This document shows, in pieces, positions 8,981-18,038 of a stretch of 64,000 nucleotides of DNA. Under the pieces are notes generated by a model. The model was given only the letters and a program-made list of their open reading frames with translations, ran no database searches and was not told the origin of the DNA. Origin of the DNA: Membranihabitans marinus (lineage in GTDB: Bacteria > Bacteroidota > Bacteroidia > Chitinophagales > Saprospiraceae). Location of the stretch: NCBI RefSeq assembly GCF_021729155.1, contig NZ_JAJQYA010000010.1:94761-158760 (forward strand), written 5' to 3'. Numbering within the stretch: the first letter of the stretch is position 1; each line of letters opens with the position of its first letter. The translations under genes and the position numbers were made by a program.

Positions 8981-9644
8981 AACATAGGTTTTTTCAGTAT
9001 AACCTTCACAAATTACTGTGGGGTATACCGTTAATTAATAATATACTGTTTGCCGTAATTGAATTGCAAAATGTTGCTTTGGGGGAAGAGAATTGAGAAA
9101 GGTGACAATCTATATCACTGAAAAAACTTAAGATTGACGCGAAAAACGATGATAATACATCTCATCGTTTTTCGATAATATGATATTTAAGCCTTAATAG
9201 CGTAGAGTGATATAAACACTTGTTCTATAAAATGCACAATTATCGTAAAGTATTGCATTAAAAATAGAATTTTATTTTCCTACAATAATGCACATTAGTA
9301 CGTTTAAAGATTGGCAATTATTGTCATAAAGATGACATTTTAAAATTTATTTTATAAAATAGGAGGATTTTTGATCAAAATATTTACAAATAATAGTTTT
9401 TTTTTAAGGGCTGTAGGGTGTTTATGTTCAATACTTATGATTTATACCAAATCAATAAACAATTGTCGGTTGTATTTAGATTTATTGTAGAGGCATGGCC
9501 GAACGATGTACAAAGAATCCAATCGACATTATAATAATGTAATTTGTATTGGGAGGAAAGAAAAGCTTTATCAATTGGCGATGATTGACCTTTGCCTGTA
9601 ATTCATTCGGGAATAACCGTAGTTTTTATACTTACCTTATATTA
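8981..9644. other. Intergenic stretch with one lone MITE-like end
   Basis: This is 664 bases of A+T-rich DNA between two lipoprotein genes on the same strand. The only recognisable item is AATGTAATTTGTATT near 9535, which matches the end of the 2941-3101 element with one change. No supported open frame or hairpin terminator was recognised. Confidence 0.5.
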
Positions 9645-10934
9645 TTATGGAATAAAATTGATGACCTCATGGGAATGATGCCAAAAATTTGATTTCATTT
9701 TCCCCATTTCCTCAGAGGTACTTACTTCCAAACAAATGTCGTCAATAAAATATCCTTCGTTCTTTTTGGTGACAAAGAAATTGAGACCGTAAAAGGCGAG
9801 CAAAGAAGTCGTATCGCCAATTAATGAAGCACAGGCCGATAATTGAGCATGAATATCATCTCCCATAGATACAAGGATGACATCATTATCTAAGTCTATG
9901 AGGAATTCAACAGGGATCCAGGAATTTTTAGGCAAAAGATTAGGAGCCATTAATGTAAACCCATTTTGACGGAATGTGGTTAACCCTTTATGATCAAAGG
10001 CAATTTCAAAACCTTGATCACTGGTCTTTCTTCCCGTATTGGTCCTTTTTTCTGATCTAAAACGACCCGCTTTTCCCTCGGGAATATAGAGGTTGAAATC
10101 CAATTTCAACTTTCCTGAAACCATAGGGTGTTGGAATAATTTTTTCACTACATCTTGATAACCGAAGTCGTTGAAGTCAAATTTTACTGATTTATTTTCT
10201 TCGTTATTTTCTTCAGATACAATTCCTCCATCAACACCGATATCATCCCATAGATGCCATGTGGTGGATTGTCTGTTTATTCCACCATCTGAAGCAATGC
10301 GTGTAGATAAATGGTTGTAGTTTTCGCAAGCTACATAGGGTCTATCTTTTTTACTTTTACTAAATTTTAAATGGTAGGAACTGGTTTTGCGATAGGGTTT
10401 TACAATGAGAAAATAATCACCAGCATTGGCATATACTTCTAAGAATTCTCTATCATCGCTATTGCTGGTACTATAACTGAGTAAATTCCCGAGGGCTTTT
10501 TGACCTTTGTCATTTACCTTCATTTTTGTGATAAACAAATCATGGTCAGTCTTAAGTTGAGAGAGATTGATTTGAATATAACTACTTTGGGTTAGTGAAA
10601 AATGATATACTTCTCTGTCACCTTCTAAAGTGTAAGGCTCTGTTTGAGTTACATCTTTCCACATCGTTTGATGTTTTATAGTGATCTGGTTCAAATTGGG
10701 AATTTCTTCTCCAGTATTTACTATCTTTTTGATCGTATCTAAGTCTACATAATGGTCGATTATAATATCTTTTCCGTAGTGATAATAATTAAATTTTAAA
10801 TCTTTTTTGACAGTTTTGTAAAATGTATAATCTTTTTCATTCAAAGGGGTGTTGCTTTTAAAAATTTCCTCTGTATCACAGGATGTCAACAAAAATAGGA
10901 GATAGATTAATGAGGTGAAACTGCCGGTTTTCAT
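9645..10934 (-). CDS. Unknown lipoprotein with a possible PPC-like and a concanavalin-like domain
   Basis: I do not recognise this 429-residue protein. It has a signal peptide and a lipobox (Cys19, TSCDTEE), so it is probably outer-membrane anchored. Residues of about 100-195 have a beta-rich pattern ending in GDYFLIVKPYRKTSSYHLKF, which resembles bacterial pre-peptidase C-terminal (PPC) domains. Residues of about 200-410 look like a jelly-roll ligand-binding domain, with DFNLYIPEGKAGRF and WIPVEFLIDLDND typical of heparinase- or LamG-like folds. No active site is visible. It stands alone. The domain suggestions are inference from pattern only. Confidence 0.6.
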   Translation of the reverse strand: MKTGSFTSLIYLLFLLTSCDTEEIFKSNTPLNEKDYTFYKTVKKDLKFNYYHYGKDIIIDHYVDLDTIKKIVNTGEEIPNLNQITIKHQTMWKDVTQTEPYTLEGDREVYHFSLTQSSYIQINLSQLKTDHDLFITKMKVNDKGQKALGNLLSYSTSNSDDREFLEVYANAGDYFLIVKPYRKTSSYHLKFSKSKKDRPYVACENYNHLSTRIASDGGINRQSTTWHLWDDIGVDGGIVSEENNEENKSVKFDFNDFGYQDVVKKLFQHPMVSGKLKLDFNLYIPEGKAGRFRSEKRTNTGRKTSDQGFEIAFDHKGLTTFRQNGFTLMAPNLLPKNSWIPVEFLIDLDNDVILVSMGDDIHAQLSACASLIGDTTSLLAFYGLNFFVTKKNEGYFIDDICLEVSTSEEMGKMKSNFWHHSHEVINFIP

Positions 10935-11269
10935 AATTCTATAGTTTAGATTATTAAATCAACAGTAAGTGTGTTTATTCATTAAAAGTAACCCTATTGA
11001 AATGGATTAATTATAATTGTTTAATTATGTTGTTGAATGTATATAATTTGTGTTAGATGTGGTTTCTCGGACTCAGTTCGTTGTTTGCCCTGATTCTTTA
11101 ATTTCTGAATTTTGTTTAAATAATTTTGCAACTTGAAATCTATTTCTATCCGCAGCCTCATGTGGTTGAGAGGAAAATAAAAAGAGGCTTTTCTGTTAAT
11201 TATAGTACAGATTATATTATATAATCACTGTCTTATTAAACAGCGAAAGCCTCCATCTATTGTCAGTAA
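10935..11269. other. Intergenic stretch containing the gdhA terminator
   Basis: This is 335 bases between gdhA and the unknown lipoprotein gene. The gdhA-proximal part holds a long inverted repeat, listed separately. The rest is A+T-rich and without recognised features. Confidence 0.5.
11175..11253 (-). terminator. Long hairpin terminator after gdhA
   Basis: The arms GAGGCTTTTCTGTTAAT (11184-11200) and ATTAAACAGCGAAAGCCTC (11235-11253) pair with one bulge or mismatch region. On the minus strand they are followed by TTTTTATTT. The hairpin begins 16 bases past the gdhA stop, so it fits an intrinsic terminator of gdhA. The spacer of 34 bases is long and A+T-rich. Confidence 0.7.
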
Positions 11270-12610
11270 TTACACTATACCCTGAGCCAACATTGCATCG
11301 GCTATTTTGACAAATCCAGCGATATTGGCACCCTTTACATAGTTGATATAGTCATTTTCTTCACGACCATATTGTACACAGGATTGATGGATTTGTTCTA
11401 TAATTACTTTTAATTTTCTATCGATTTTTTCACGACTCCAGGAGTACCGCAGTGAATTTTGTGACATTTCTAATCCAGACACCGCTACTCCCCCAGCATT
11501 GGCTGCCTTTCCGGGGGCATATAAAATTTTGGAACTTTCAAAGTGATGAATGGCCGCTCGCGTCGAAGGCATGTTTGCGCCTTCAGCTACACAAAAACAT
11601 CCATTGCTAATTAAGGTTAGGGCATCTTGATGGTCCAATTCATTTTGAGTGGCATTGGGAAAGGCTATGTCACAGGGAATTGACCAAGGTTTTTCATTGG
11701 GAAAGTATTCGCAGCCAAATTCTTCGGCGTATTCCTTGATTCTACCCCGCTTCACATTTTTAAGGTGCATAATATAGGCCAACTTATGACTATCTATTCC
11801 ATTGGCGTCATAGACAAATCCTTTAGAGTCGGACATGGTCAATACTTTCGCTCCTTCTGCGATGCATTTTTCCGCGGTAAACTGAGCAACATTGCCCGAA
11901 CCTGATATGATTACCCTCTTGCCCTTTAGGTTGTCATTGCGCATTTTTAGCATTTCCTGAACAAAATAGACTACGCCATATCCAGTGGCTTCAGGTCTGA
12001 TTAGGCTGCCTCCCCATTCATGGCCTTTGCCAGTCAATACTCCAGTAAACTCTCCTTTTATCCTTTTGTATTGCCCGAATAAATAACCTATTTCTCTCGC
12101 TCCAACTCCTATATCTCCCGCAGGAATATCCATATTGGGACCTACGTGTTTAAATAGTTCCGTCATATAACTCTGACAGAATCTCATCACTTCTAAATCA
12201 GATTTGCCTTTGGGGTCAAAATCAGCTCCACCCTTTCCCCCTCCCATGGGTAGGCCGGTTAGGCTGTTTTTAAAAATTTGTTCAAAGGCCAAAAATTTTA
12301 ATACGCTTAAGTTGACACTGGGATGAAAACGCAAACCGCCCTTGTATGGTCCAATTGCACTATTCATCTGTACCCTATATCCTCTATTGACTTCAATTTC
12401 TCCATGGTCGTTGACCCAAGGTACTCTAAACATGATGACGCGTTCGGGTTCAATCATGCGTTCCAATACTTTGTATTTTTTGTATTGGGGATGATCCTCC
12501 ATATATAGGAGAATGGATTCTGCAATCTCAGAAACCGATTGTAAAAATTCTTCTTCATGGGGGTTTCTTACCTCCACTTCTTTCATAAAGCTGTCCACTA
12601 GCAATTCCAT
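11270..12610 (-). CDS. gdhA: NADP-specific glutamate dehydrogenase
   Basis: This is the 446-residue hexameric-type glutamate dehydrogenase, which makes glutamate from 2-oxoglutarate and ammonium with NADPH. Substrate-binding Lys90 and Lys114 and catalytic Lys126 (PMGGGKGG) are present, followed by DIPAGDIGVG at 161-170 and the dinucleotide-binding GSGNVA at 237-242. The length equals that of the bacterial NADP enzymes. It is monocistronic, with a strong hairpin terminator downstream. The closely spaced pattern KGGLRFHP is typical of the biosynthetic (assimilatory) group. Confidence 0.97.
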   Translation of the reverse strand: MELLVDSFMKEVEVRNPHEEEFLQSVSEIAESILLYMEDHPQYKKYKVLERMIEPERVIMFRVPWVNDHGEIEVNRGYRVQMNSAIGPYKGGLRFHPSVNLSVLKFLAFEQIFKNSLTGLPMGGGKGGADFDPKGKSDLEVMRFCQSYMTELFKHVGPNMDIPAGDIGVGAREIGYLFGQYKRIKGEFTGVLTGKGHEWGGSLIRPEATGYGVVYFVQEMLKMRNDNLKGKRVIISGSGNVAQFTAEKCIAEGAKVLTMSDSKGFVYDANGIDSHKLAYIMHLKNVKRGRIKEYAEEFGCEYFPNEKPWSIPCDIAFPNATQNELDHQDALTLISNGCFCVAEGANMPSTRAAIHHFESSKILYAPGKAANAGGVAVSGLEMSQNSLRYSWSREKIDRKLKVIIEQIHQSCVQYGREENDYINYVKGANIAGFVKIADAMLAQGIV

Positions 12611-13083
12611 ATATTTTGTATATTCTATTTAGTATCGATGAGATGGATACCTATTCTATCCAATAAGAATGCTCTAAAATAAATTATTTTCTTATTTTAT
12701 GAATACTTGCGGGCTTTTTTTGATAAAATATTTGGTGCAATCTATAAAGTTTAGTTAAAAGAATGGAAATAATTGTAAATATCAATATTTGTATCTGATG
12801 ACTTAAGGGGCTGTTTTCTTATTTTTTGTGATGCTTTTTCAAAGCATTGTAGTTTTTAAATTGTAATACGTTAAGATAGGAGCTAAATCGAATATTTGCA
12901 TAAAAATACATTCTGAAGTTGCTAAGATTATCATTTCTATAGTTGAGAAAAAGTATTTGATAGAAAGCTTTGTTTGTACTAACATAAAGAGTGTGAATAA
13001 TACCAATAAAGCCTTCTATTCACTATAGTATCATAATAGTCAGCGGAAGATGAATAATCAATTATATTAAAAGGGAATACTTG
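12611..13083. other. Intergenic stretch, nothing recognised
   Basis: This is 473 bases of A+T-rich DNA upstream of gdhA and downstream of the TPR gene. It must hold the gdhA promoter, but I could not identify a clear TANNTTTG box at the right distance. No repeats or open frames are supported. Confidence 0.45.
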
Positions 13084-13842
13084 TCAAAGTTTCGATTGTC
13101 CAGTAATTTCTCGATATATTTCTTTGGCTTGAGGAGCTCTGAAATGCGGGGAGTAGACAATGTCAATTAATTGTAAGCCAGCCAATTCCCATTCTTTTCT
13201 TTTTATGGCGACCAAGGAGTAGTACCATTTGTATTCCATGTTTATGGAATCCAGGGTTATTAACTCGGTAAAAAGACTCATGGCCTTTTCCCAATTTTTA
13301 AGTTCTATTTCGCAGATTCCCTGATAAAAAAGAGCTTGAAGATGGGCATTTTCTCCGTAAATGGAGGCAAATAATTTGCCAGCAACATTGTAATTTCCCT
13401 CTCGGTAATATTGATTGGCTCTAGATTTGTCGGTGGATTCAAACATTGAATTTACATCGTTTCTATCAATGATAGGGGTATTGTAATATTTGTTAAATAG
13501 TCTGGTCGAAAGCCTGAAATTCAAAGAGATGTTAAAAAATGTATTCCAATTGGATTCTTTGGTTTTTGACCTATTATCGGAGGGCCAGACTTCATTTGGA
13601 TAATTGATATGGTTGTCTATATTTTCCAAGGTCGATTTAAATGACATTAGGTATTGATACCTTATCGCGTCTGTTAGTAATTTTTCGAAATCTTGTACAT
13701 AAATTAATTGCAGTATAGGTCTAATATTCTGCGAGTTAGATATGCCTAAAATATTTAGGGAATAGGCAAAAAGCTGACCATTTACGGTGAAAAAAATAGT
13801 CGCTAAGGCCTTGAATAGTTTAATGTTGTTTTTTACATTCAT
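13084..13842 (-). CDS. Unknown TPR-like protein, partner of an ECF sigma factor
   Basis: This 252-residue protein has a hydrophobic N-terminal region (residues of about 10-35) and a C-terminal half with about three tetratricopeptide-like repeats. These include ANQYYREGNYNVAGKLFASIYGE and ALFYQGICEIELKNWEKAMSLFTEL. It starts six bases after the stop of the sigma factor gene and is surely co-transcribed. The second sigma gene in this window (39007) is also followed by a TPR protein. This supports a regulatory partner role, perhaps in place of a classical anti-sigma factor (inference). The helices at the N-terminus are not a clear anti-sigma domain. Confidence 0.65.
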   Translation of the reverse strand: MNVKNNIKLFKALATIFFTVNGQLFAYSLNILGISNSQNIRPILQLIYVQDFEKLLTDAIRYQYLMSFKSTLENIDNHINYPNEVWPSDNRSKTKESNWNTFFNISLNFRLSTRLFNKYYNTPIIDRNDVNSMFESTDKSRANQYYREGNYNVAGKLFASIYGENAHLQALFYQGICEIELKNWEKAMSLFTELITLDSINMEYKWYYSLVAIKRKEWELAGLQLIDIVYSPHFRAPQAKEIYREITGQSKL

Positions 13843-13848
13843 CTGTAA

Positions 13849-14409
13849 TTATATTTTATCGAATTCTTGATAAATTATCTTTTTGAGGCGATTTAGACAT
13901 TTGTATTTTTGATTTTTAGCGGTTTCGGTGTTTTTGTAATTAAAATCTTTAGCAATTTTTTGAATAGAGTCTTTATTGAAGTAAAATCTCTCTAAAATCT
14001 TCGCACAGGGATTGCCCAATTGTTCGAGGCCCTGAAGAACTATATTGATCTGTTTTTCTTTAAGATCTTTTTCTTCATTGCTAGCATTGGCCGGTATGTT
14101 GTATATGTAGACATCCAACGGTGAAATGGCTAAGGATCTATTTTTTCTATAATATTCATATAGTTTATTTTTTCCAATTTGAAATAGATAGCTTTTAAAA
14201 GAGGAATTAATTCTTTTTAATTTCCCTTGTACGATGTTTTCGTACAATATCAACATGGATAGCTGGTAGACTTCTTTGATATCTTCTTCCGGTAGAGAAT
14301 GATTTTGCATGCCCCATTGGATGAATTCGTTTCGGTATTTGGTATATATATCAGTTAAAGCATCTTCGTTTCCATCTTTGATTTTTGAGATCAGGTGGTT
14401 TTCTTTCAT
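13849..14409 (-). CDS. ECF-type sigma-70 family RNA polymerase sigma factor
   Basis: This 186-residue protein has region 2 at residues of about 10-80 (ALTDIYTKYRNEFIQW to FKSYLFQIGKNKLYEYYRKNR). Region 4 is at about 128-180, with a helix-turn-helix in IQKIAKDFNYKNTETAKNQKYKC. It shares LGNPC and AKxxKYKCLxRLKK with the sigma factor at 39007, so the two are paralogues of one subgroup. The TPR gene follows after six bases and a small lipoprotein gene lies upstream. The target promoters are unknown. Confidence 0.85.
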   Translation of the reverse strand: MKENHLISKIKDGNEDALTDIYTKYRNEFIQWGMQNHSLPEEDIKEVYQLSMLILYENIVQGKLKRINSSFKSYLFQIGKNKLYEYYRKNRSLAISPLDVYIYNIPANASNEEKDLKEKQINIVLQGLEQLGNPCAKILERFYFNKDSIQKIAKDFNYKNTETAKNQKYKCLNRLKKIIYQEFDKI

Positions 14410-14497
14410 ATTGACTACGGTCTGTTTTATTCCATATGCATTTAGGATAAAAGGAAAGGGAATTCAAAGAACTTGACTCCCTTTCCATAGGGCAGAA

Positions 14498-14836
14498 TTA
14501 TTGATGAACGTTAATATTCTTTTTACATTTAACCATAGATCTCATTGTGCTATCACGGTTGATCCCTAGAAAGTGGATATGGTTTTTGTAGTCTATTTCT
14601 GTTTGAACTGAGGTTGAATCTTTTGAATCGTCATATTGAAATCCTATTTCCTTAAATGATGGTCCGACTTCCATTTGGCCTTCGATATCCATTTTGTATT
14701 GATCGGGCATCGATGAAGTATTTTCAATAATAATTATTTCAGAATTTAAATCAGAAAGGTCATTAAGGCTATTTTTTGTACAAGACGACATAAAACAAAT
14801 AATCAAAATGAGGGGAAAATTAATTAAGTATTTCAT
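14498..14836 (-). CDS. Small lipoprotein of unknown function
   Basis: This 112-residue frame starts at an ATG and has a hydrophobic segment ending in a lipobox (MSSC, Cys19), then TKNSLNDLSDLNSE. The mature part is short, polar and has no family I know. It lies 88 bases upstream of the sigma factor gene on the same strand and may belong to the same transcript. The clean signal peptide argues that it is real. Confidence 0.6.
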   Translation of the reverse strand: MKYLINFPLILIICFMSSCTKNSLNDLSDLNSEIIIIENTSSMPDQYKMDIEGQMEVGPSFKEIGFQYDDSKDSTSVQTEIDYKNHIHFLGINRDSTMRSMVKCKKNINVHQ

Positions 14837-15152
14837 TAGTTATGGATAAGGTTAAATAAAAAATATTCACTCATTAGTGTCCTATGGATTAAAAAGTAAC
14901 CCTGTCCTAGAAGAAATTTTACTGGTGTTCTCCTCAATACACTTCCATTTGATGGGATTGATTGATGGGAAAATGTGAATGATGGAATACTCCGATTATT
15001 TTGAGCTAGGATATACATTGAGATGAATGTCTGGAAAAGAGTTTTCCTTGATCAGGGTATTCCGATAATTATTTTAATTAATAAAATTATTTAACTAGTC
15101 ACCCTATTTATTGTTGGCTAAATCATTAGTATTCCAAACAATATTTAGATTG

Positions 15153-15183
15153 TTGTTTAGGTCTGATTTCCTTGATAATTTTG
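15153..15183 (+). promoter_or_regulatory. Bacteroidota-type promoter for the sugar cluster
   Basis: TTG at 15153-15155 and TAATTTTG at 15176-15183 are separated by 20 bases, fitting the TTG-N17..23-TANNTTTG consensus. Transcription would start near 15190. This leaves the frame's TTG at 15198 only a few bases from the transcript end and favours the ATG at 15264 as the symporter start. Confidence 0.5.
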
Positions 15184-15263
15184 GTTTTAAATATTAATTG
15201 ACAAATAAAGTATTATTAATTACTTTGGGCTTTCGTTTAGAATATACTTTAGAAAAAATTAGA

Positions 15264-16838
15264 ATGCTTATGGGATTTTCTACACTGGATATAGTTTTAT
15301 TTGGACTCTATATTGTGCTGACCATGTTTATGGGGCTATGGATAGGATCTAGAAAAAAGAATGGACCGGAATCTGCTGCAGATTATTTTTTGGCCGACAA
15401 GTCTATTCCTTGGTGGGCCGTGGGTGGATCTTTGATTGCCTCCAATATTTCTGCGGAGCAGTTTATCGGTATGTCGGGATCTGGATTCGCTGTGGGTATG
15501 GCCATAGCATCATACGAGTTAATGGCTGCTTTTTCCCTATTGATCATTGCTAAATTTTTTCTCCCTATTTATATTGAAAAAGGCATATATACTATGCCTC
15601 AGTTTTTGGAGCAACGTTTTGGTAATGGAGTGAGAACTGGATTGGCACTTTTCTGGATTGGCTTATTTGTCTTGGTCAATATTACCAGTGTATTGTATTT
15701 GGGAGCTTTAGCAATTAAAACCATTCTGGGCATCCCGTTAATCTATGGTATTTTGGGACTATCTATTTACTCTGCGGCCTTCTCTATCTTAGGAGGGTTG
15801 AAAACCGTAGTATGGTCAGAAGTTGTTCAGGTTATAGTATTGATATTTGGTGGATTTATGGCCAGCTATTTAGTTCTAAATCAAGTGGGCGATGGCGGTG
15901 GATTTTTCGCAGGGCTAAATGCATTGGTGGAAAAAGCTCCAGAAAAATTTGATATGATATTAGATAAAGCCAATCCAGAATACATCAACCTACCTGGGGT
16001 AAGTGTTCTGATCGGAGGAATGTGGATTGCTAACCTCTATTACTGGGGGACAAATCAATATATTATCCAGCGCGCTTTAGCGGCCAAGAACATTGAGGAA
16101 GCTCAGCGAGGAATGGCATTTGCCGGGGTATTGAAAATATTTTTGCCCATTATCGTCGTTGTTCCTGGTATTGCAGCCTATGTTTTGGGTGCCGATATTC
16201 TCAAGCCTGATGAAGCTTTTCCTTGGGTGTTGTCCAACTATGTGACGGCTGGATTTAAAGGTATTGTTTTTGCCGCCTTGATCGCTGCAGTGGGATCTTC
16301 AGTTAGTGCAATGGTCAACAGTACATCGACTATTTTTACCCTCGATATCTATAAAAATTATTTTACCAAAGACAAGAGCGATAAAAACCTAGTAAAAGTA
16401 GGGAAAATATCTTCGGTCTTGGCTCTAGTTGTAGGAACCGCATTGGCGCCTACCTTGAGCAGTTTGGATCAGGCCTTTCAGTATATTCAAGAATATACAG
16501 GGTTTATCAGTCCAGGAGTAGTGGTGGTCTTCCTCTTTGGTATGTTTTGGAAGAAAACCTCAAATCGAGCTGCTTTTATGGTAGTCTTGTTGTCTATTCC
16601 TTTTTCAGCAGCGATTAAATTTATGGCTCCCGATTTTCCTTTTATGGATAGAATGGGCGTTTGTTTTCTATTGTTGTCCATTATCTTAATGGTGATTTCG
16701 TATATGGATAATGGCAAAGGAGACGATCCCAAGGCGCTTGAATTGTCAAAAGATATATATAAATCAGGCTGGGTGTTTAATCTAGCATCATTTTTAATCT
16801 TAATGATTTTGGCCTTTGTCTATTATAAATTTTGGTAA
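15264..16838 (+). CDS. Sodium/sugar symporter of the SSS family (SglT-like)
   Basis: This 524-residue protein (start taken at ATG 15264, alternative ATG 15270; an in-frame TTG at 15198 is less likely) has about 14 membrane helices. It carries sodium:solute symporter signatures such as GGSLIASNISAEQFIGMSG near the N-terminus, the pattern of vSGLT-type galactose/glucose transporters. The segment YYWGTNQYIIQRAL, with Trp and Gln positions typical of sugar-carrying members, supports a sugar substrate. galK starts at the base directly after its stop codon, so import and phosphorylation of galactose are translationally coupled. A hydrophobic C-terminal helix (LASFLILMILAFVYYKFW) ends the protein. 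Confidence 0.9.
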   Translation: MLMGFSTLDIVLFGLYIVLTMFMGLWIGSRKKNGPESAADYFLADKSIPWWAVGGSLIASNISAEQFIGMSGSGFAVGMAIASYELMAAFSLLIIAKFFLPIYIEKGIYTMPQFLEQRFGNGVRTGLALFWIGLFVLVNITSVLYLGALAIKTILGIPLIYGILGLSIYSAAFSILGGLKTVVWSEVVQVIVLIFGGFMASYLVLNQVGDGGGFFAGLNALVEKAPEKFDMILDKANPEYINLPGVSVLIGGMWIANLYYWGTNQYIIQRALAAKNIEEAQRGMAFAGVLKIFLPIIVVVPGIAAYVLGADILKPDEAFPWVLSNYVTAGFKGIVFAALIAAVGSSVSAMVNSTSTIFTLDIYKNYFTKDKSDKNLVKVGKISSVLALVVGTALAPTLSSLDQAFQYIQEYTGFISPGVVVVFLFGMFWKKTSNRAAFMVVLLSIPFSAAIKFMAPDFPFMDRMGVCFLLLSIILMVISYMDNGKGDDPKALELSKDIYKSGWVFNLASFLILMILAFVYYKFW

Positions 16839-17984
16839 ATGGGGGGATTGAAAGAAAACCATATTGAGCTATTTCATAGTTCAGACCTAGAAGTGTGGGC
16901 GCCGGGAAGGATAAATTTAATTGGAGAACATACGGATTACAATTCTGGCTTTGTTTTACCCGCTGCCATTGATCGAGGAATTCAAATGTTTTTTTCCTTT
17001 GATAAATCAGCAAATAGGTTTGATTTATACAGTCACAATTTTCAAGATTCAAGACATTTCACAAAGTCAGATCATAATCTACCCGATGACAATTGGGCCA
17101 AATATCTTCAGGCTTTGATTCAAGTGGTCGAAGAATCTGAAAAAATAGAAATTCCATATTTTAGTGTTAGCCTAGAAAGCAATATTCCAGTAGGTGGTGG
17201 ACTGTCTTCTTCAGCTGCTCTCAATGCTGGGTTTTTAACAGGGATTAACCAACTTTTAGGTAAAAATTGGTCCAAGGTAGCTATGGCAGAATTGGCTCAA
17301 AAAACCGAACATAAGATCGGCCTCAATGTGGGCATCATGGATCCCTATGCCATCATTCACGGGGTAGAGGATGGTTTTATTTTTTTGGACTGTCAAAGTC
17401 AAAGTCATGAAATCATCAGCAGTAACTTTGATGACTATGTATTGGTTTTGGTCGATACCATGGTTTCACATAATTTGGCATCTAGTGAATACAATGCACG
17501 GCGAGAGACTTGCGAAAGAGTAGTCGCTGCTACACAAACTTTTCGAAAAGTTACTTCACTGCGAGATGTAAATAAGGAGGATTTACAATACATCAATCAT
17601 CATTATCCAGAAGTATCTACGGTAGAGGCAGAATATATACTTGAAGAAAATCAGCGAGTGGTAGAGGCCGTCACAGCCTTAAAGTCAAAGGATTTTCTCG
17701 GATTGGGGAAATTATTGTTTGCCAGTCATGAAGGATTGAAATCCAAATATCGAGTCAGTTGCGATGAATTAGATTTTCTAGTGGATATAGCAATACAGAG
17801 TCCGGCCGTCTTAGGCGCAAGAATGATGGGCGGTGGTTTTGGAGGGAATACGATAAATCTATTGCACAAAAACGATGTCCAGCAGTGGGAAGAAGAAGTG
17901 AAGGATAAATATAAGGTCAAATATGGAGTGTTGCCCAATACACTGGTGGCTCGACCTTCTATAGGAGCAAAAATTGTGGAATAA
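16839..17984 (+). CDS. galK: Galactokinase
   Basis: This 381-residue GHMP kinase has the galactokinase signature GRINLIGEHTDYNSG at residues 23-37. It also has the phosphate-binding loop PVGGGLSSSAALN (about 116-128) and the C-terminal GARMMGGGFGGNTI motif. It phosphorylates alpha-galactose to galactose 1-phosphate with ATP in the Leloir pathway. The ATG follows the symporter stop without any gap. No galT or galE gene is in the window. The downstream gene encodes a secreted sugar dehydrogenase. Confidence 0.96.
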   Translation: MGGLKENHIELFHSSDLEVWAPGRINLIGEHTDYNSGFVLPAAIDRGIQMFFSFDKSANRFDLYSHNFQDSRHFTKSDHNLPDDNWAKYLQALIQVVEESEKIEIPYFSVSLESNIPVGGGLSSSAALNAGFLTGINQLLGKNWSKVAMAELAQKTEHKIGLNVGIMDPYAIIHGVEDGFIFLDCQSQSHEIISSNFDDYVLVLVDTMVSHNLASSEYNARRETCERVVAATQTFRKVTSLRDVNKEDLQYINHHYPEVSTVEAEYILEENQRVVEAVTALKSKDFLGLGKLLFASHEGLKSKYRVSCDELDFLVDIAIQSPAVLGARMMGGGFGGNTINLLHKNDVQQWEEEVKDKYKVKYGVLPNTLVARPSIGAKIVE

Positions 17985-18038
17985 TATCCTCAGTATATTA
18001 TCAACGGTGTTTTATTCGTTGATTATTAGACAAATCCA

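Noticed and set aside
14836..15018. 60-codon minus-strand frame upstream of the small lipoprotein gene
   Set aside because: It abuts the clear lipoprotein start in another frame and shows no domain or signal sequence.
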